Shown here in pieces: positions 8,251 through 17,034 of a stretch of 64,000 bases of DNA (positions are counted from its first letter, which is position 1; every line of letters starts with the position of its first letter). The stretch is taken from assembly GCA_001769195.1 (NCBI GenBank), contig MEOK01000001.1, positions 90,788 through 154,787 on the forward strand, read 5' to 3'. The notes below the pieces were generated by a model that did not search any database, was not told the origin of the DNA, and saw nothing but the letters and a program-made list of their open reading frames with translations. The position numbers were made by a program, and so were the translations under genes. This DNA comes from Bacteroidetes bacterium GWF2_40_14 (lineage in GTDB: Bacteria > Bacteroidota > Bacteroidia > Bacteroidales > UBA932).

Positions 8251-9793
8251 GTTAGGACTGGATTTTAAAAGAGTGGAGCATGCAAGAAAGCTGTCAAAAA
8301 GCATCGCTGACGATGTTCAGGGTTTCGTTGTCAATTATACTACAGTTTCAGTAGAGAGGACATTGTGCCGACTACTTGGTATTGATGGAACAGATGAAAA
8401 TCAAGTGCCGCTTCCGAACATAGTTGTTGATGAATTGAAGAGTAAGGGAGTATTGAATCAGGGAGCATTGTTCTATATTGCTAATACAATGGCAAATACC
8501 GGATTTTCACCACAACAGATGGCAGAAAAAATTTCTGAAGGTTCAATTGATATTACAAAATTACCAATAGTTGCCAAAAGTGAGATCGATTCAATCATCA
8601 AGCCTGTTATAAACGGCAGCATTGAGAAGATAAAAGCAAGAAGAGAACGTAGAGAGGAGTATCTGAAGGTTATAGGAGAGGGACCTAAGCCATATTTGTA
8701 TGTAATTGTCGCTACAGGAAACATATATGAAGATGTTGTGCAGGCAGAGGCAGCAGCAAGACAGGGGGCAGATGTTATTGCTGTAATCAGGACAACAGGC
8801 CAGTCACTTCTTGACTATGTACCTTATGGTGCTACAACAGAGGGTTTTGGAGGCACCTTCGCCACTCAGGAAAATTTCAGGATCATGCGTTCTGCTCTTG
8901 ATAATGTGGGAGAGGAGATTGGCAGGTATATAAGATTATGCAACTATTGTTCAGGCTTGTGTATGCCGGAAATAGCAGTCATGGGTGCATTTGAGGGGCT
9001 TGACGTAATGCTTAACGATGCTCTCTATGGTATTCTTTTCAGAGACATAAATATGCAGAGAACTCTGGTAGATCAGTTTTTCTCAAGAGTGATAAATGGT
9101 TTTGCAGGTGTAATCATTAATACAGGTGAGGACAATTATCTCACTACTGCTGATGCTTTTGAAGAGGCTCACACAGTTCTTGCATCAGACCTTATAAATG
9201 AGCAGCTTGCGCTTATGGCCGGACTTCCGGAAGAGCAGATGGGTCTTGGACATGCATTTGAAATGACACCAGATATGGAAAACGGGTTCCTTTATGAATT
9301 GGCCCAGGCACAAATGACCAGGGAGATATTCCCCAAGGCTCCTCTTAAATATATGCCTCCCACAAAGTTCATGACAGGGAACATTTTTAAGGGACACATT
9401 CAGGATGCTCTTTTTAACATAATAGGGATATGGACCAATCAGGGAATCCAGCTTCTGGGTATGCCAACAGAGGCAATTCATACTCCGTTTATGGCCGACA
9501 GGTTCCTCTCAATTGAGAACGCAAAATATATTTTTGGTAACATGAAGAACATAGGAGATGAAATTGAATATAAGGATGGAGGGATAATTAAGTCCAGGGC
9601 AAAAGAGGTAATTGAAAATGCAATTTCACTTCTTGAGAAGATAGATCATGAAGGACTTTTCTCTGCTCTTGAAAAAGGCATTTTCGGCGATGTCAAACGT
9701 GCAAAAACCGGAGGCAAAGGCCTTGAGGGAGTTGTCGAAAAGGGCAATAATTATATGAATCCATTTATAAATTTAATGAAAGGAGCAAAATAA
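8240..9793 (+). CDS. kamD: Lysine 5,6-aminomutase, alpha subunit
   Basis: KamD forms the large TIM-barrel subunit of the adenosylcobalamin- and PLP-dependent enzyme that converts beta-lysine to 3,5-diaminohexanoate. I place the start at the ATG at 8240, giving 517 residues beginning MQSKLGLDF, which matches the family N-terminus; a TTG three codons upstream opens a slightly longer frame but looks incidental. Family segments such as YVIVATGNIYEDVVQA and RTTGQSLLDYVPYGATTEGFG are present. It overlaps kamC by 11 bases and ends one base before kamE, as expected for subunits made in equal amounts. Confidence 0.94.
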   Translation: MQSKLGLDFKRVEHARKLSKSIADDVQGFVVNYTTVSVERTLCRLLGIDGTDENQVPLPNIVVDELKSKGVLNQGALFYIANTMANTGFSPQQMAEKISEGSIDITKLPIVAKSEIDSIIKPVINGSIEKIKARRERREEYLKVIGEGPKPYLYVIVATGNIYEDVVQAEAAARQGADVIAVIRTTGQSLLDYVPYGATTEGFGGTFATQENFRIMRSALDNVGEEIGRYIRLCNYCSGLCMPEIAVMGAFEGLDVMLNDALYGILFRDINMQRTLVDQFFSRVINGFAGVIINTGEDNYLTTADAFEEAHTVLASDLINEQLALMAGLPEEQMGLGHAFEMTPDMENGFLYELAQAQMTREIFPKAPLKYMPPTKFMTGNIFKGHIQDALFNIIGIWTNQGIQLLGMPTEAIHTPFMADRFLSIENAKYIFGNMKNIGDEIEYKDGGIIKSRAKEVIENAISLLEKIDHEGLFSALEKGIFGDVKRAKTGGKGLEGVVEKGNNYMNPFINLMKGAK

Positions 9794-9794
9794 T

Positions 9795-10589
9795 ATGAGC
9801 GGAGGTCTTTATTCAATGCAGTCAAAGGAATTTGACAAAACACTGGACTTGACAAAAGTAAAGCCTTACGGCGATACAATGAATGACGGAAAAGTCCAGC
9901 TTAGCTTCACCTTGCCTGTTCCGACAGGTGCCGAGGCGGTAGAAGCAGCCAGACAATTTTTAAAGAAGATGGGTTTCGAAAATCCTCAGGTAGTATTTTA
10001 CAAGGAGCTGATGCCGGGTTATACATTTTTCAACTGTTACGGCAGTACTGTCTATTCTGTGGATTATACAACCATATACGTCCCTAAGGTAGAGTCCGAT
10101 ATAATGGATATGCATCAGACCGATGATTTTATAAGAGAAAATATAGGCAGACCTCTAGTTGTTATAGGCGCTAGTACAGGTACTGATGCTCATACTGTGG
10201 GTATAGATGCCATAATGAATATGAAGGGATATGCGGGACACTATGGACTGGAGCGTTATGAGATGATAGATGCCTATAATCTTGGATCACAGGTGACAAA
10301 CGAGGATTTCATTTCCAAGGCAATTGAACTGAAAGCAGATGCTCTTCTGGTTTCGCAGACAGTAACTCAAAAGGATGTTCACATAAATAATCTGATAGAG
10401 TTGGTAGAACTACTTGAAGCAGAAGGTTTGAGGGATAAGGTTATACTATCCTGCGGCGGACCTCGTATCACACATGAACTGGCAAAGGAGCTTGGATATG
10501 ATGCCGGATTCGGCATGAACACATATGCCGATGATGTAGCATCCTATATTGCCCAGGAATTTCATAAAAGACAATCAGTTAAAAAATAA
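9795..10589 (+). CDS. kamE: Lysine 5,6-aminomutase, beta subunit
   Basis: KamE is the B12-binding Rossmann subunit. The cobalamin motif D-x-H-x-x-G is visible as D131-A-H133-T-V-G136, where H133 should ligate cobalt. K144 in MNMKG is the expected PLP Schiff-base lysine, at the position reported for the clostridial protein. The 264-residue length is normal. An AAGGAG sequence about nine bases upstream of the ATG is a good Shine-Dalgarno site, which is not common in Bacteroidetes. The N-terminus MSGGLYSM and YGDTMNDGKVQLSFTLP agree with the family, so the start is secure. Confidence 0.95.
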   Translation: MSGGLYSMQSKEFDKTLDLTKVKPYGDTMNDGKVQLSFTLPVPTGAEAVEAARQFLKKMGFENPQVVFYKELMPGYTFFNCYGSTVYSVDYTTIYVPKVESDIMDMHQTDDFIRENIGRPLVVIGASTGTDAHTVGIDAIMNMKGYAGHYGLERYEMIDAYNLGSQVTNEDFISKAIELKADALLVSQTVTQKDVHINNLIELVELLEAEGLRDKVILSCGGPRITHELAKELGYDAGFGMNTYADDVASYIAQEFHKRQSVKK

Positions 10590-10601
10590 AAAAACACTAA
10601 C

Positions 10602-11261
10602 ATGGACAAAAATCAAATCAGAGAAGTAATAGCCAGAAGGGCAGCTCTTGAACTTAAAGATGGAGATGTTGTCAATCTGGGTATAGGTCTGCCTACACTT
10701 ATTCCAAATTTCTTACCTGAAGGTATCAAGGTAACCCTACAATCTGAAAACGGACTTTTAGGAATGGGGCCGGAGCCTGCAGCAGGAGAAGAGGATAGAA
10801 ACTTTACCAACGCTGGTGGCGGCTATATATCCTATTTTCCTGGGGCATCGTGCTTTGACTCTTGCATGTCATTTTCAATAATCAGGGGTGGTCATGTAGA
10901 TGTAACCATACTTGGTGCTATGGAGGTAGACGAAAAAGGAAATCTGGCTAACTGGATGATTCCGGGGAAGAAAACTCCAGGAATGGGTGGTGCCATGGAT
11001 CTGCTTGTTGGAGCAAGAAGGGTTATCCTTGCTATGGAACATACAGCAAAAGGTTCTCATAAAATACTGACAGATTGCAACTTACCTTTGACTGCGCAGG
11101 GTCAGGTAAATATGATTATAACTGAGATGGGGGTGATGGACGTTACTAACGAAGGTATAGTACTGACAGAGATTCATCCAGAGTTTACAGTTGCCCAGTT
11201 ACAAGAGGCAACTGGTGCCAAATTGATTATTTCAAATAATTTAATAAATATGAGATCATAA
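10602..11261 (+). CDS. atoA: Acetoacetate/butyryl-CoA CoA-transferase, subunit B
   Basis: This is the 219-residue B subunit of the class I CoA transferase. It carries the catalytic glutamate, E49 in the SENG motif, and the glycine-rich NLGIGLPTL N-terminal region. It pairs with the A subunit at 581-1228, the only such partner in the window. It lies 12 bases after kamE and 2 bases before the thiolase, so acetoacetate activation and thiolysis are adjacent. The expected product is acetoacetyl-CoA, which the next enzyme cleaves. Confidence 0.9.
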   Translation: MDKNQIREVIARRAALELKDGDVVNLGIGLPTLIPNFLPEGIKVTLQSENGLLGMGPEPAAGEEDRNFTNAGGGYISYFPGASCFDSCMSFSIIRGGHVDVTILGAMEVDEKGNLANWMIPGKKTPGMGGAMDLLVGARRVILAMEHTAKGSHKILTDCNLPLTAQGQVNMIITEMGVMDVTNEGIVLTEIHPEFTVAQLQEATGAKLIISNNLINMRS

Positions 11262-11263
11262 TT

Positions 11264-12469
11264 ATGAAAAAGGTTTATATCGTAGCAGCCAGACGGACTG
11301 CAATTGGTAAATTTATGGGTTCTCTTTCTTCTTTCAGTTCAGGAGAGATAGGTGCAATTGTCATAAAGGAGATTATTAAAGAAACGGGTATAAATCCTGC
11401 AAATGTAGACTCTGTCATAGCAGGTAACATATTATCAGCCGGTCAGATGCAGGGTGTTGCCCGTCAGGCTTCAATCAAGGCAGGAATACCACAGGAGGTT
11501 CCTGCATACTCACTTAATATGGTATGTGGTTCTGGTATGAAAGCCGTAATGAATGGTTACGCAGAAATTCTTTCGGGAGCTGCAGAGGTAATTATTGCAG
11601 GAGGAACTGAATCGATGTCAAATGCAGGCTTTGTTCTGCACGGTTCTGTTAGAAATGGTATCAAAATGGGGAACATACAGGCTGTGGACCATATGGTTTG
11701 CGATGGTCTTACAGACGCATTCAATAACTATCATATGGGTATAACAGCTGAGAATATAGCAGAAAAATACGGAATAACCCGTGAGGAACAGGATGCTTTT
11801 TCGTATATATCTCAACAAAAAGCAATTGCAGCAGTTGATTCGGGTGCGTTCTCAACGGAAATTGTTCCTGTATCTATAGTTAGCAAGAAGGAGACTATAA
11901 TATTTGACAAGGATGAATATCCAAATAGAGCAAGTACTGTTGACAAACTAGCTTCACTTAAGCCTGCATTCAAAAAAGAGGGTACAGTTACCGCGGGAAA
12001 TGCTTCCGGGGTAAATGATGGTGCCTCATTTGTGATGCTTGCAAGTGAAGATGCTGTTAAAAATTATAACCTTAAACCTATTGCAGAGATAGTATCTGTT
12101 GGCCAGGGAGGGGTAGATCCGGCAATAATGGGTATGGGACCTGTACCTGCAATTAGAATGGCTCTTAAAAATGCAGGAATGAAGTTGTCTGAAATTGATC
12201 TTATTGAGCTTAATGAAGCTTTTGCTGCTCAGTCACTTGGTGTTATTAAAGAGATTACCTCCGAACATAATGTAACCCGCGAATGGATTGACCAGAGATG
12301 CAACATTAACGGAGGTGCAATTGCTTTAGGTCATCCTATTGGTGCTTCTGGAAACAGGATAATTGTATCCTTGGTGCATGAGCTTAAAACAACCGGAAAA
12401 AAATTCGGATTGGCTTCTCTGTGCATCGGAGGAGGTATGGGTACAGCCATAATTGTAAAGTCTGTATAA
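11264..12469 (+). CDS. Acetyl-CoA C-acetyltransferase (thiolase)
   Basis: This 401-residue thiolase has the acyl-accepting cysteine C88 in the VCGSG motif, the GHPIGASG histidine motif and a C-terminal CIGGGMG cysteine motif, the complete catalytic set. In this setting it cleaves acetoacetyl-CoA with CoA to two acetyl-CoA, returning the acetyl-CoA used by Kce and feeding ATP formation. It is the last recognisable pathway gene. Genes for crotonyl-CoA reduction (acyl-CoA dehydrogenase with electron-transfer flavoprotein) and for acetate or butyrate kinases are not in this window. Confidence 0.93.
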   Translation: MKKVYIVAARRTAIGKFMGSLSSFSSGEIGAIVIKEIIKETGINPANVDSVIAGNILSAGQMQGVARQASIKAGIPQEVPAYSLNMVCGSGMKAVMNGYAEILSGAAEVIIAGGTESMSNAGFVLHGSVRNGIKMGNIQAVDHMVCDGLTDAFNNYHMGITAENIAEKYGITREEQDAFSYISQQKAIAAVDSGAFSTEIVPVSIVSKKETIIFDKDEYPNRASTVDKLASLKPAFKKEGTVTAGNASGVNDGASFVMLASEDAVKNYNLKPIAEIVSVGQGGVDPAIMGMGPVPAIRMALKNAGMKLSEIDLIELNEAFAAQSLGVIKEITSEHNVTREWIDQRCNINGGAIALGHPIGASGNRIIVSLVHELKTTGKKFGLASLCIGGGMGTAIIVKSV

Positions 12470-12473
12470 AATT

Positions 12474-13967
12474 ATGAAAAAGAGTCTTTTTATTTTTGTT
12501 GTTCTGTTCGCATTAATTTTTGCGAATGAGTCTTATGGGCAGAAAAACCCAAAAAGAGAGTTCAGAGGAGCCTGGTATCCTACCGTTGTTAATACGACCT
12601 GGAAGAACATGACGACAGAAGAGATAAAGGCCGATATCATATACAATCTGGACATATTCAAAAAGCTGCACATAAATGCTGTTGTTTTTCAGGTAAGACC
12701 CCAGGCCGATGCACTTTTTGTGTCGGCACTGGAACCCTGGAGCAGATTTATTACCGGAACTCAGGGGAAAGCACCGGAGCCATTTTTCGATCCTACTCAA
12801 TTCGTTATAGATGAGTGTCATAAAAGAGGAATGGAGATGCATGCATGGTTCAATCCTTACAGAGTTACTTCAAACAACAAGGAGATTCTGGCTCCGGATC
12901 ATCTCTATTTCAAACATCCGGAGCTCTTTGTTAGTTATGGACCACAAATGTATTTTGATCCGGGAAACCCTGGGTCAAGGGAGCATACAGTTAAGGTTAT
13001 TTCAGATTTTGTAAGAAGATACGATGCTGACGCAATTCATTTTGACGATTATTTCTACCCATACAGGCTTCCTTATCTTGAATTTCCAGACGAGGAATCA
13101 TTTATCAAATATCACGATATTGATGGATTTGGACGTTTTGACAAAAATAACTGGCGAAGAAATAATGTCAATATTCTCGTCAAAGAGCTCAGTAAAACAA
13201 TAAAAGAGATAAAACCATGGGTAAAATTCGGTATCAGCCCATTTGGTGTATGGAGAAATATCGGTATTGACCCTACTGGTTCAGAATCATCGTCTCTCCA
13301 GACAAATTATGACGATCTCTATGCCGACATACTCTTATGGATGAAAGAGGGGTGGATTGATTATACAGCACCTCAGATTTATAAAGAGATAGGGCATGCC
13401 AGGGCAAATTACCTCCCTCTTGTGAAATGGTGGTCAAAAAACAATAATGGAGTAAACATTTATATTGGTCAAAGTATAACCAGCCAACTGGAGATAAATA
13501 ATTCCAATGGCGACCTTGTAAACCAGCTATACCGGAAAATGGCGATGGTAAAAGGGGATAATAATATTCAGGGGAATATATGGTGGAGTGGTTTGGGTTT
13601 TTCGTCAAATAAAAAGCTCATGGACAGTCTAATGAACAACTACCAAAAATATCCTTCACTGATGCCTTTGTATAAAAACATCGATACATTGCCCCCTAAA
13701 ACTGCCAAAGGAGTTGCGTTGAAAAAAGGCACCCTTGTCTGGACTGCTCCAATTGCAAACAATGAAATGGATAAAGTAATCTTTTACTGTATCTATAGAT
13801 TTGGCATTAACGAGACGGTTGACATAAGTAACCCTGCTAAATTGATTGATATAGTTGGTGAGACTAAATTCAGGACAGACGGATCCAGAGGAGTTAAATA
13901 TGTGGTAACTTCATTGGACAGGATGCAAAATGAGAGTAAACCGTCAAACATCGTTATCAGGAGATAG
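12474..13967 (+). CDS. Secreted GHL10-family glycoside hydrolase
   Basis: This 497-residue protein starts with a clear signal peptide (about residues 1-22, ending SYG-Q). The body is a GHL10 (DUF187-like) TIM-barrel: FRGAWYPTVVNTTW at the start, FQVRPQADALF, GMEMHAWFNPYR, and the acidic IHFDDYFYP segment. A C-terminal fibronectin-like region follows from about residue 400. The family is thought to act on polysaccharides or peptidoglycan-related glycans in the periplasm or outside the cell, but no substrate can be read here. It begins 4 bases after the thiolase stop, so it probably shares that transcript although its role seems unrelated. It overlaps the convergent sulP gene by 11 bases. A paralogue lies at 51732-53474. 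Confidence 0.85.
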   Translation: MKKSLFIFVVLFALIFANESYGQKNPKREFRGAWYPTVVNTTWKNMTTEEIKADIIYNLDIFKKLHINAVVFQVRPQADALFVSALEPWSRFITGTQGKAPEPFFDPTQFVIDECHKRGMEMHAWFNPYRVTSNNKEILAPDHLYFKHPELFVSYGPQMYFDPGNPGSREHTVKVISDFVRRYDADAIHFDDYFYPYRLPYLEFPDEESFIKYHDIDGFGRFDKNNWRRNNVNILVKELSKTIKEIKPWVKFGISPFGVWRNIGIDPTGSESSSLQTNYDDLYADILLWMKEGWIDYTAPQIYKEIGHARANYLPLVKWWSKNNNGVNIYIGQSITSQLEINNSNGDLVNQLYRKMAMVKGDNNIQGNIWWSGLGFSSNKKLMDSLMNNYQKYPSLMPLYKNIDTLPPKTAKGVALKKGTLVWTAPIANNEMDKVIFYCIYRFGINETVDISNPAKLIDIVGETKFRTDGSRGVKYVVTSLDRMQNESKPSNIVIRR

Positions 13968-15711
13968 TGCGCTTCTCTTTTTTATGTTTTTTTGAAGCTT
14001 CTTCAAGAATCTTTGCTGTTTCACGAGCCTTATCCATTGCCGGCAATATATGGGACAAAATGTATTCTCTGCCAATCTCGTCAGCAAATCCTGAACTAAC
14101 CAATGATTTCATTACATTTTCGCTTACTCCGGAAAGTACAACCTGAATATGTGCTTTCTTTGATCTTTTCCACAGATTTCTTAGGTTATTGAGACCGGTA
14201 GAGTCCATAAAAGGAACTTTCCTCATCCTTATTACGCGAACTCTTACCTTCTTCTCCTGGTCAGCTGAAATATCCAATTCATCTATCCTGTTTGCAAGTC
14301 CAAAAAAGAATGGCCCGTCTATTTCAAAAACTTCAACTCCCTCTGGAATATCTAGCATTTCAATATCGTTAGGAAATTCATGCAACTCAGTTCCTGCAAT
14401 CACACCATCTTCAATCATCTTAATGCTTGATGTTTCAGATATCCTCTTGACAAACAGGATAATCGCCAGAATGACTCCAACCTCAATGGCAATTGTAAGA
14501 TCTATCACGACAGTAAGGAAGAAAGTAATAATAAGAACGGCAACATCTGCCCGGTGACCCTTTAACAAATATTTGAATGACCTCCACTCACTCATATTGT
14601 AAGCGACAATAATTAAAATTGCTGCCAGACACGAAAGTGGGATATAAACAGCATAAGGCATAAGAAAAAGAAAAATCAACAAAAGGACCACTGCATGGAT
14701 AATTCCTGCAACAGGAGTCTTTCCTCCATTATTAATATTTGCCATAGTCCGGGCAATTGCTCCGGTTGATGGGATACCCCCGAAGAAAGGGGTTATTATA
14801 TTCGTAATCCCCTGTCCGATAAGCTCAGTATTGGAATTATGCCTCTTTCCTGTTACACCGTCTGCAACCATGGCAGCGAGCAATGATTCTATTGCGCAAA
14901 GAAGTGCAATTGTTATAGCAGGTTGAAAAAGAACCTTGATTGCAGCAAAATCGATTTTTGGAGTCTCTGGTCTTGGAAGAGGTATGCCACTAGCCAGTTC
15001 AGGAAATTTACTCCCGATTGTAGCAAAATCTATTTTGAAAAAATGCGTGATTATAAGAGCGATAACAGTCCCTGCAACAATCGCAACCAACGAACCAGGA
15101 ACCTTCCTAGTGATTTTTGGCCATAAGACAATAGTAAGTATGCAAAACAATCCCAATGCTGCTTCCCAATAGTTGATTGTAGATATATGTCCGAAGTAGC
15201 TGATCCATTTTGGTATGAATTCAGATGGCAGATTGTCTATATGGAGCCCTAGAAGATCTTTAATCTGTGTTGAGAAGATAACCAGGGCAATACCGCTTGT
15301 AAAACCAACTACTATAGGATAGGGGATGAATTTTATTATGTTTCCCAACTTTAGCAAACCCATTGCAACCAGCATGATACCTGCCAGAACAGTTGCGATT
15401 ATCAGACCAGTTACTCCGTACTGCGTGACAATGCCATAAATTATCACTATAAATGCCCCAGTAGGACCACCAATAAGAAAACTCGAACCTCCGAATACAG
15501 ATGTCAATACTCCTGCTATTATAGCAGTTATCAAACCTTGCTGAGGCGTTACACCCGATGCAATACCAAAAGCTATAGCGAGCGGTAGTGCTATTATTCC
15601 TACGATTACACCGGCAATAAGGTCAGAAATGAATGTTTTTTTGTTGTAAGATTTTTTTTGAAAGAGGTCGAAAAACTTAGGTTTAAAGACCGAGGACAAT
15701 TGAAACTTCAT
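13957..15711 (-). CDS. SulP-family anion permease with STAS domain
   Basis: This 584-residue protein has about a dozen hydrophobic segments over residues 25-430 and a C-terminal STAS domain (about 445-570) with the MDSTGL motif. The N-terminal LIAGVIVGIIALPLAIAFGIASG and FGGSSFLIGGPTGAF stretches are the SulP signature regions. SulP members carry sulfate, bicarbonate or other anions by proton or sodium coupling; substrate cannot be decided from sequence. It starts 5 bases after the cysteate-synthase-like gene on the same strand, so they likely form an operon, which makes a sulfur oxyanion an attractive substrate, although bicarbonate remains possible. Confidence 0.9.
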   Translation of the reverse strand: MKFQLSSVFKPKFFDLFQKKSYNKKTFISDLIAGVIVGIIALPLAIAFGIASGVTPQQGLITAIIAGVLTSVFGGSSFLIGGPTGAFIVIIYGIVTQYGVTGLIIATVLAGIMLVAMGLLKLGNIIKFIPYPIVVGFTSGIALVIFSTQIKDLLGLHIDNLPSEFIPKWISYFGHISTINYWEAALGLFCILTIVLWPKITRKVPGSLVAIVAGTVIALIITHFFKIDFATIGSKFPELASGIPLPRPETPKIDFAAIKVLFQPAITIALLCAIESLLAAMVADGVTGKRHNSNTELIGQGITNIITPFFGGIPSTGAIARTMANINNGGKTPVAGIIHAVVLLLIFLFLMPYAVYIPLSCLAAILIIVAYNMSEWRSFKYLLKGHRADVAVLIITFFLTVVIDLTIAIEVGVILAIILFVKRISETSSIKMIEDGVIAGTELHEFPNDIEMLDIPEGVEVFEIDGPFFFGLANRIDELDISADQEKKVRVRVIRMRKVPFMDSTGLNNLRNLWKRSKKAHIQVVLSGVSENVMKSLVSSGFADEIGREYILSHILPAMDKARETAKILEEASKKHKKEKRTIS

Positions 15712-15716
15712 TGGAA

Positions 15717-16997
15717 CTAAAAATTAAAAAGAGATTCAACAGATTTTATTATAAATTCTGTTTCTAAATTATTATCGATAACCAGATTTGGTTTGAGATA
15801 AAAAACCTTGTTTTCGGATTTGAATCGTTTTTCGCCACCACCTGTTATGTTTAGCATTAATACCTTTTCTCTCTCAACCTTACCTGAATTGATACTTTTG
15901 ATCATTCCTGCAAGTGCTATTCCAGCAGCAGGATGAATATCAATACCTTCATGTTTTTCAAACAGGGCACATGCCATCTCCATCTCTCCGTTGTCGGCAA
16001 TTTCGATATCTCCATCAGAGTCCTTAAGGGCGTCATACAATCCTCCGGGTATGGCATATGGGGGCCTTCTGTTTGAAAGGACCTTGGCACCAATTAAGAG
16101 GGCCCTTTCACGGGCGTCGTTCTCATCAGTTTGAATCAAATCTCTGCTTCCTATTTTCCACGCATCGTACATTGGTGTAAATGGAGAATTCTGAGAAGGA
16201 AGTAATACCATCTTATGGTTTCCGAATCTTCCATCATCAATAAGCCGGAGGTTTGCCTCCCAGGCGGCGATAGTGCCCGTTCCGCTTCCGATTGCCTGAA
16301 AATAATAGTCCGGGATCCTACCTATTGTTGTAGCTGCCGACAAAACAGTTGTTCCCATTCCGTCCCTTCTTGCAACATTCTTTGCTCCGCCTTCCTCAAA
16401 AAACAAAGATGACTTACATACCTTCCCGGCAAGATCAATAGCATCGTAATAGTCTGTCTGTGTTGGAGAACAGATTAATTTGACGCATTCATTTACAGGG
16501 GAATCAAACCATAGGGCATCAATATTGTCTTCAGGAACAACTATGAGTAAGGGGATATTGTTGTCTGAACATACTTTTGCAAATGCTCTGGCTGTATTAC
16601 CTACAGAAGCTACTACCATGACCTTCTCCGATTTATCTTTTAATCTGGCACACACAGAATATGCCTCTGTCTCTTTGAAGGAGCAGGTTGTCATTTTTGC
16701 ACCCTTTTCAGGCCAGTATCCGCTAAAGCTTATATATAGATTTTCAAGGTCTAGGGCGTTAGCTAGCTTGTCACTTTTATATGTTATTGTAGGAGCTGAA
16801 TTATTCAAGAAACGATTAATTGGCAACCAGTCGGAATACTTATAAAAACCTAAGGATTCATTCTGACAATCTATTTGCTTCTTATCGTATATCGCTCTGA
16901 TTAATGAGGGTTTATTATCTTGAGGATCACATAATAGCCATCCTGTGTCATCGAACATCCTTCCGGAAGCAAAATTCTGAAGTTTGTATTTTGTCAT
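15717..16997 (-). CDS. Cysteate synthase-like PLP enzyme (threonine-synthase fold)
   Basis: This is a fold-type II PLP enzyme of the threonine synthase group, 426 residues from the ATG at 16997; a TTG four codons upstream opens a longer frame that I reject. The probable Schiff-base lysine is K108 in SFKETEAY, the VASVGNTARAF loop should hold the PLP phosphate, and a glycine-rich NITGGGEKRF lies near the C-terminus. The sequence looks closer to cysteate synthase than to housekeeping threonine synthase. Cysteate synthase makes L-cysteate from phosphoserine and sulfite; in Bacteroidetes cysteate is a precursor of capnine-type sulfonolipids. The SulP gene directly downstream fits a sulfur theme. 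A threonine-synthase-like enzyme of another specificity is the alternative. Confidence 0.62.
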   Translation of the reverse strand: MTKYKLQNFASGRMFDDTGWLLCDPQDNKPSLIRAIYDKKQIDCQNESLGFYKYSDWLPINRFLNNSAPTITYKSDKLANALDLENLYISFSGYWPEKGAKMTTCSFKETEAYSVCARLKDKSEKVMVVASVGNTARAFAKVCSDNNIPLLIVVPEDNIDALWFDSPVNECVKLICSPTQTDYYDAIDLAGKVCKSSLFFEEGGAKNVARRDGMGTTVLSAATTIGRIPDYYFQAIGSGTGTIAAWEANLRLIDDGRFGNHKMVLLPSQNSPFTPMYDAWKIGSRDLIQTDENDARERALLIGAKVLSNRRPPYAIPGGLYDALKDSDGDIEIADNGEMEMACALFEKHEGIDIHPAAGIALAGMIKSINSGKVEREKVLMLNITGGGEKRFKSENKVFYLKPNLVIDNNLETEFIIKSVESLFNF

Positions 16998-17034
16998 AAA
17001 GCCACACAATTAATTTTGGGCGTAAATTTAGCTA

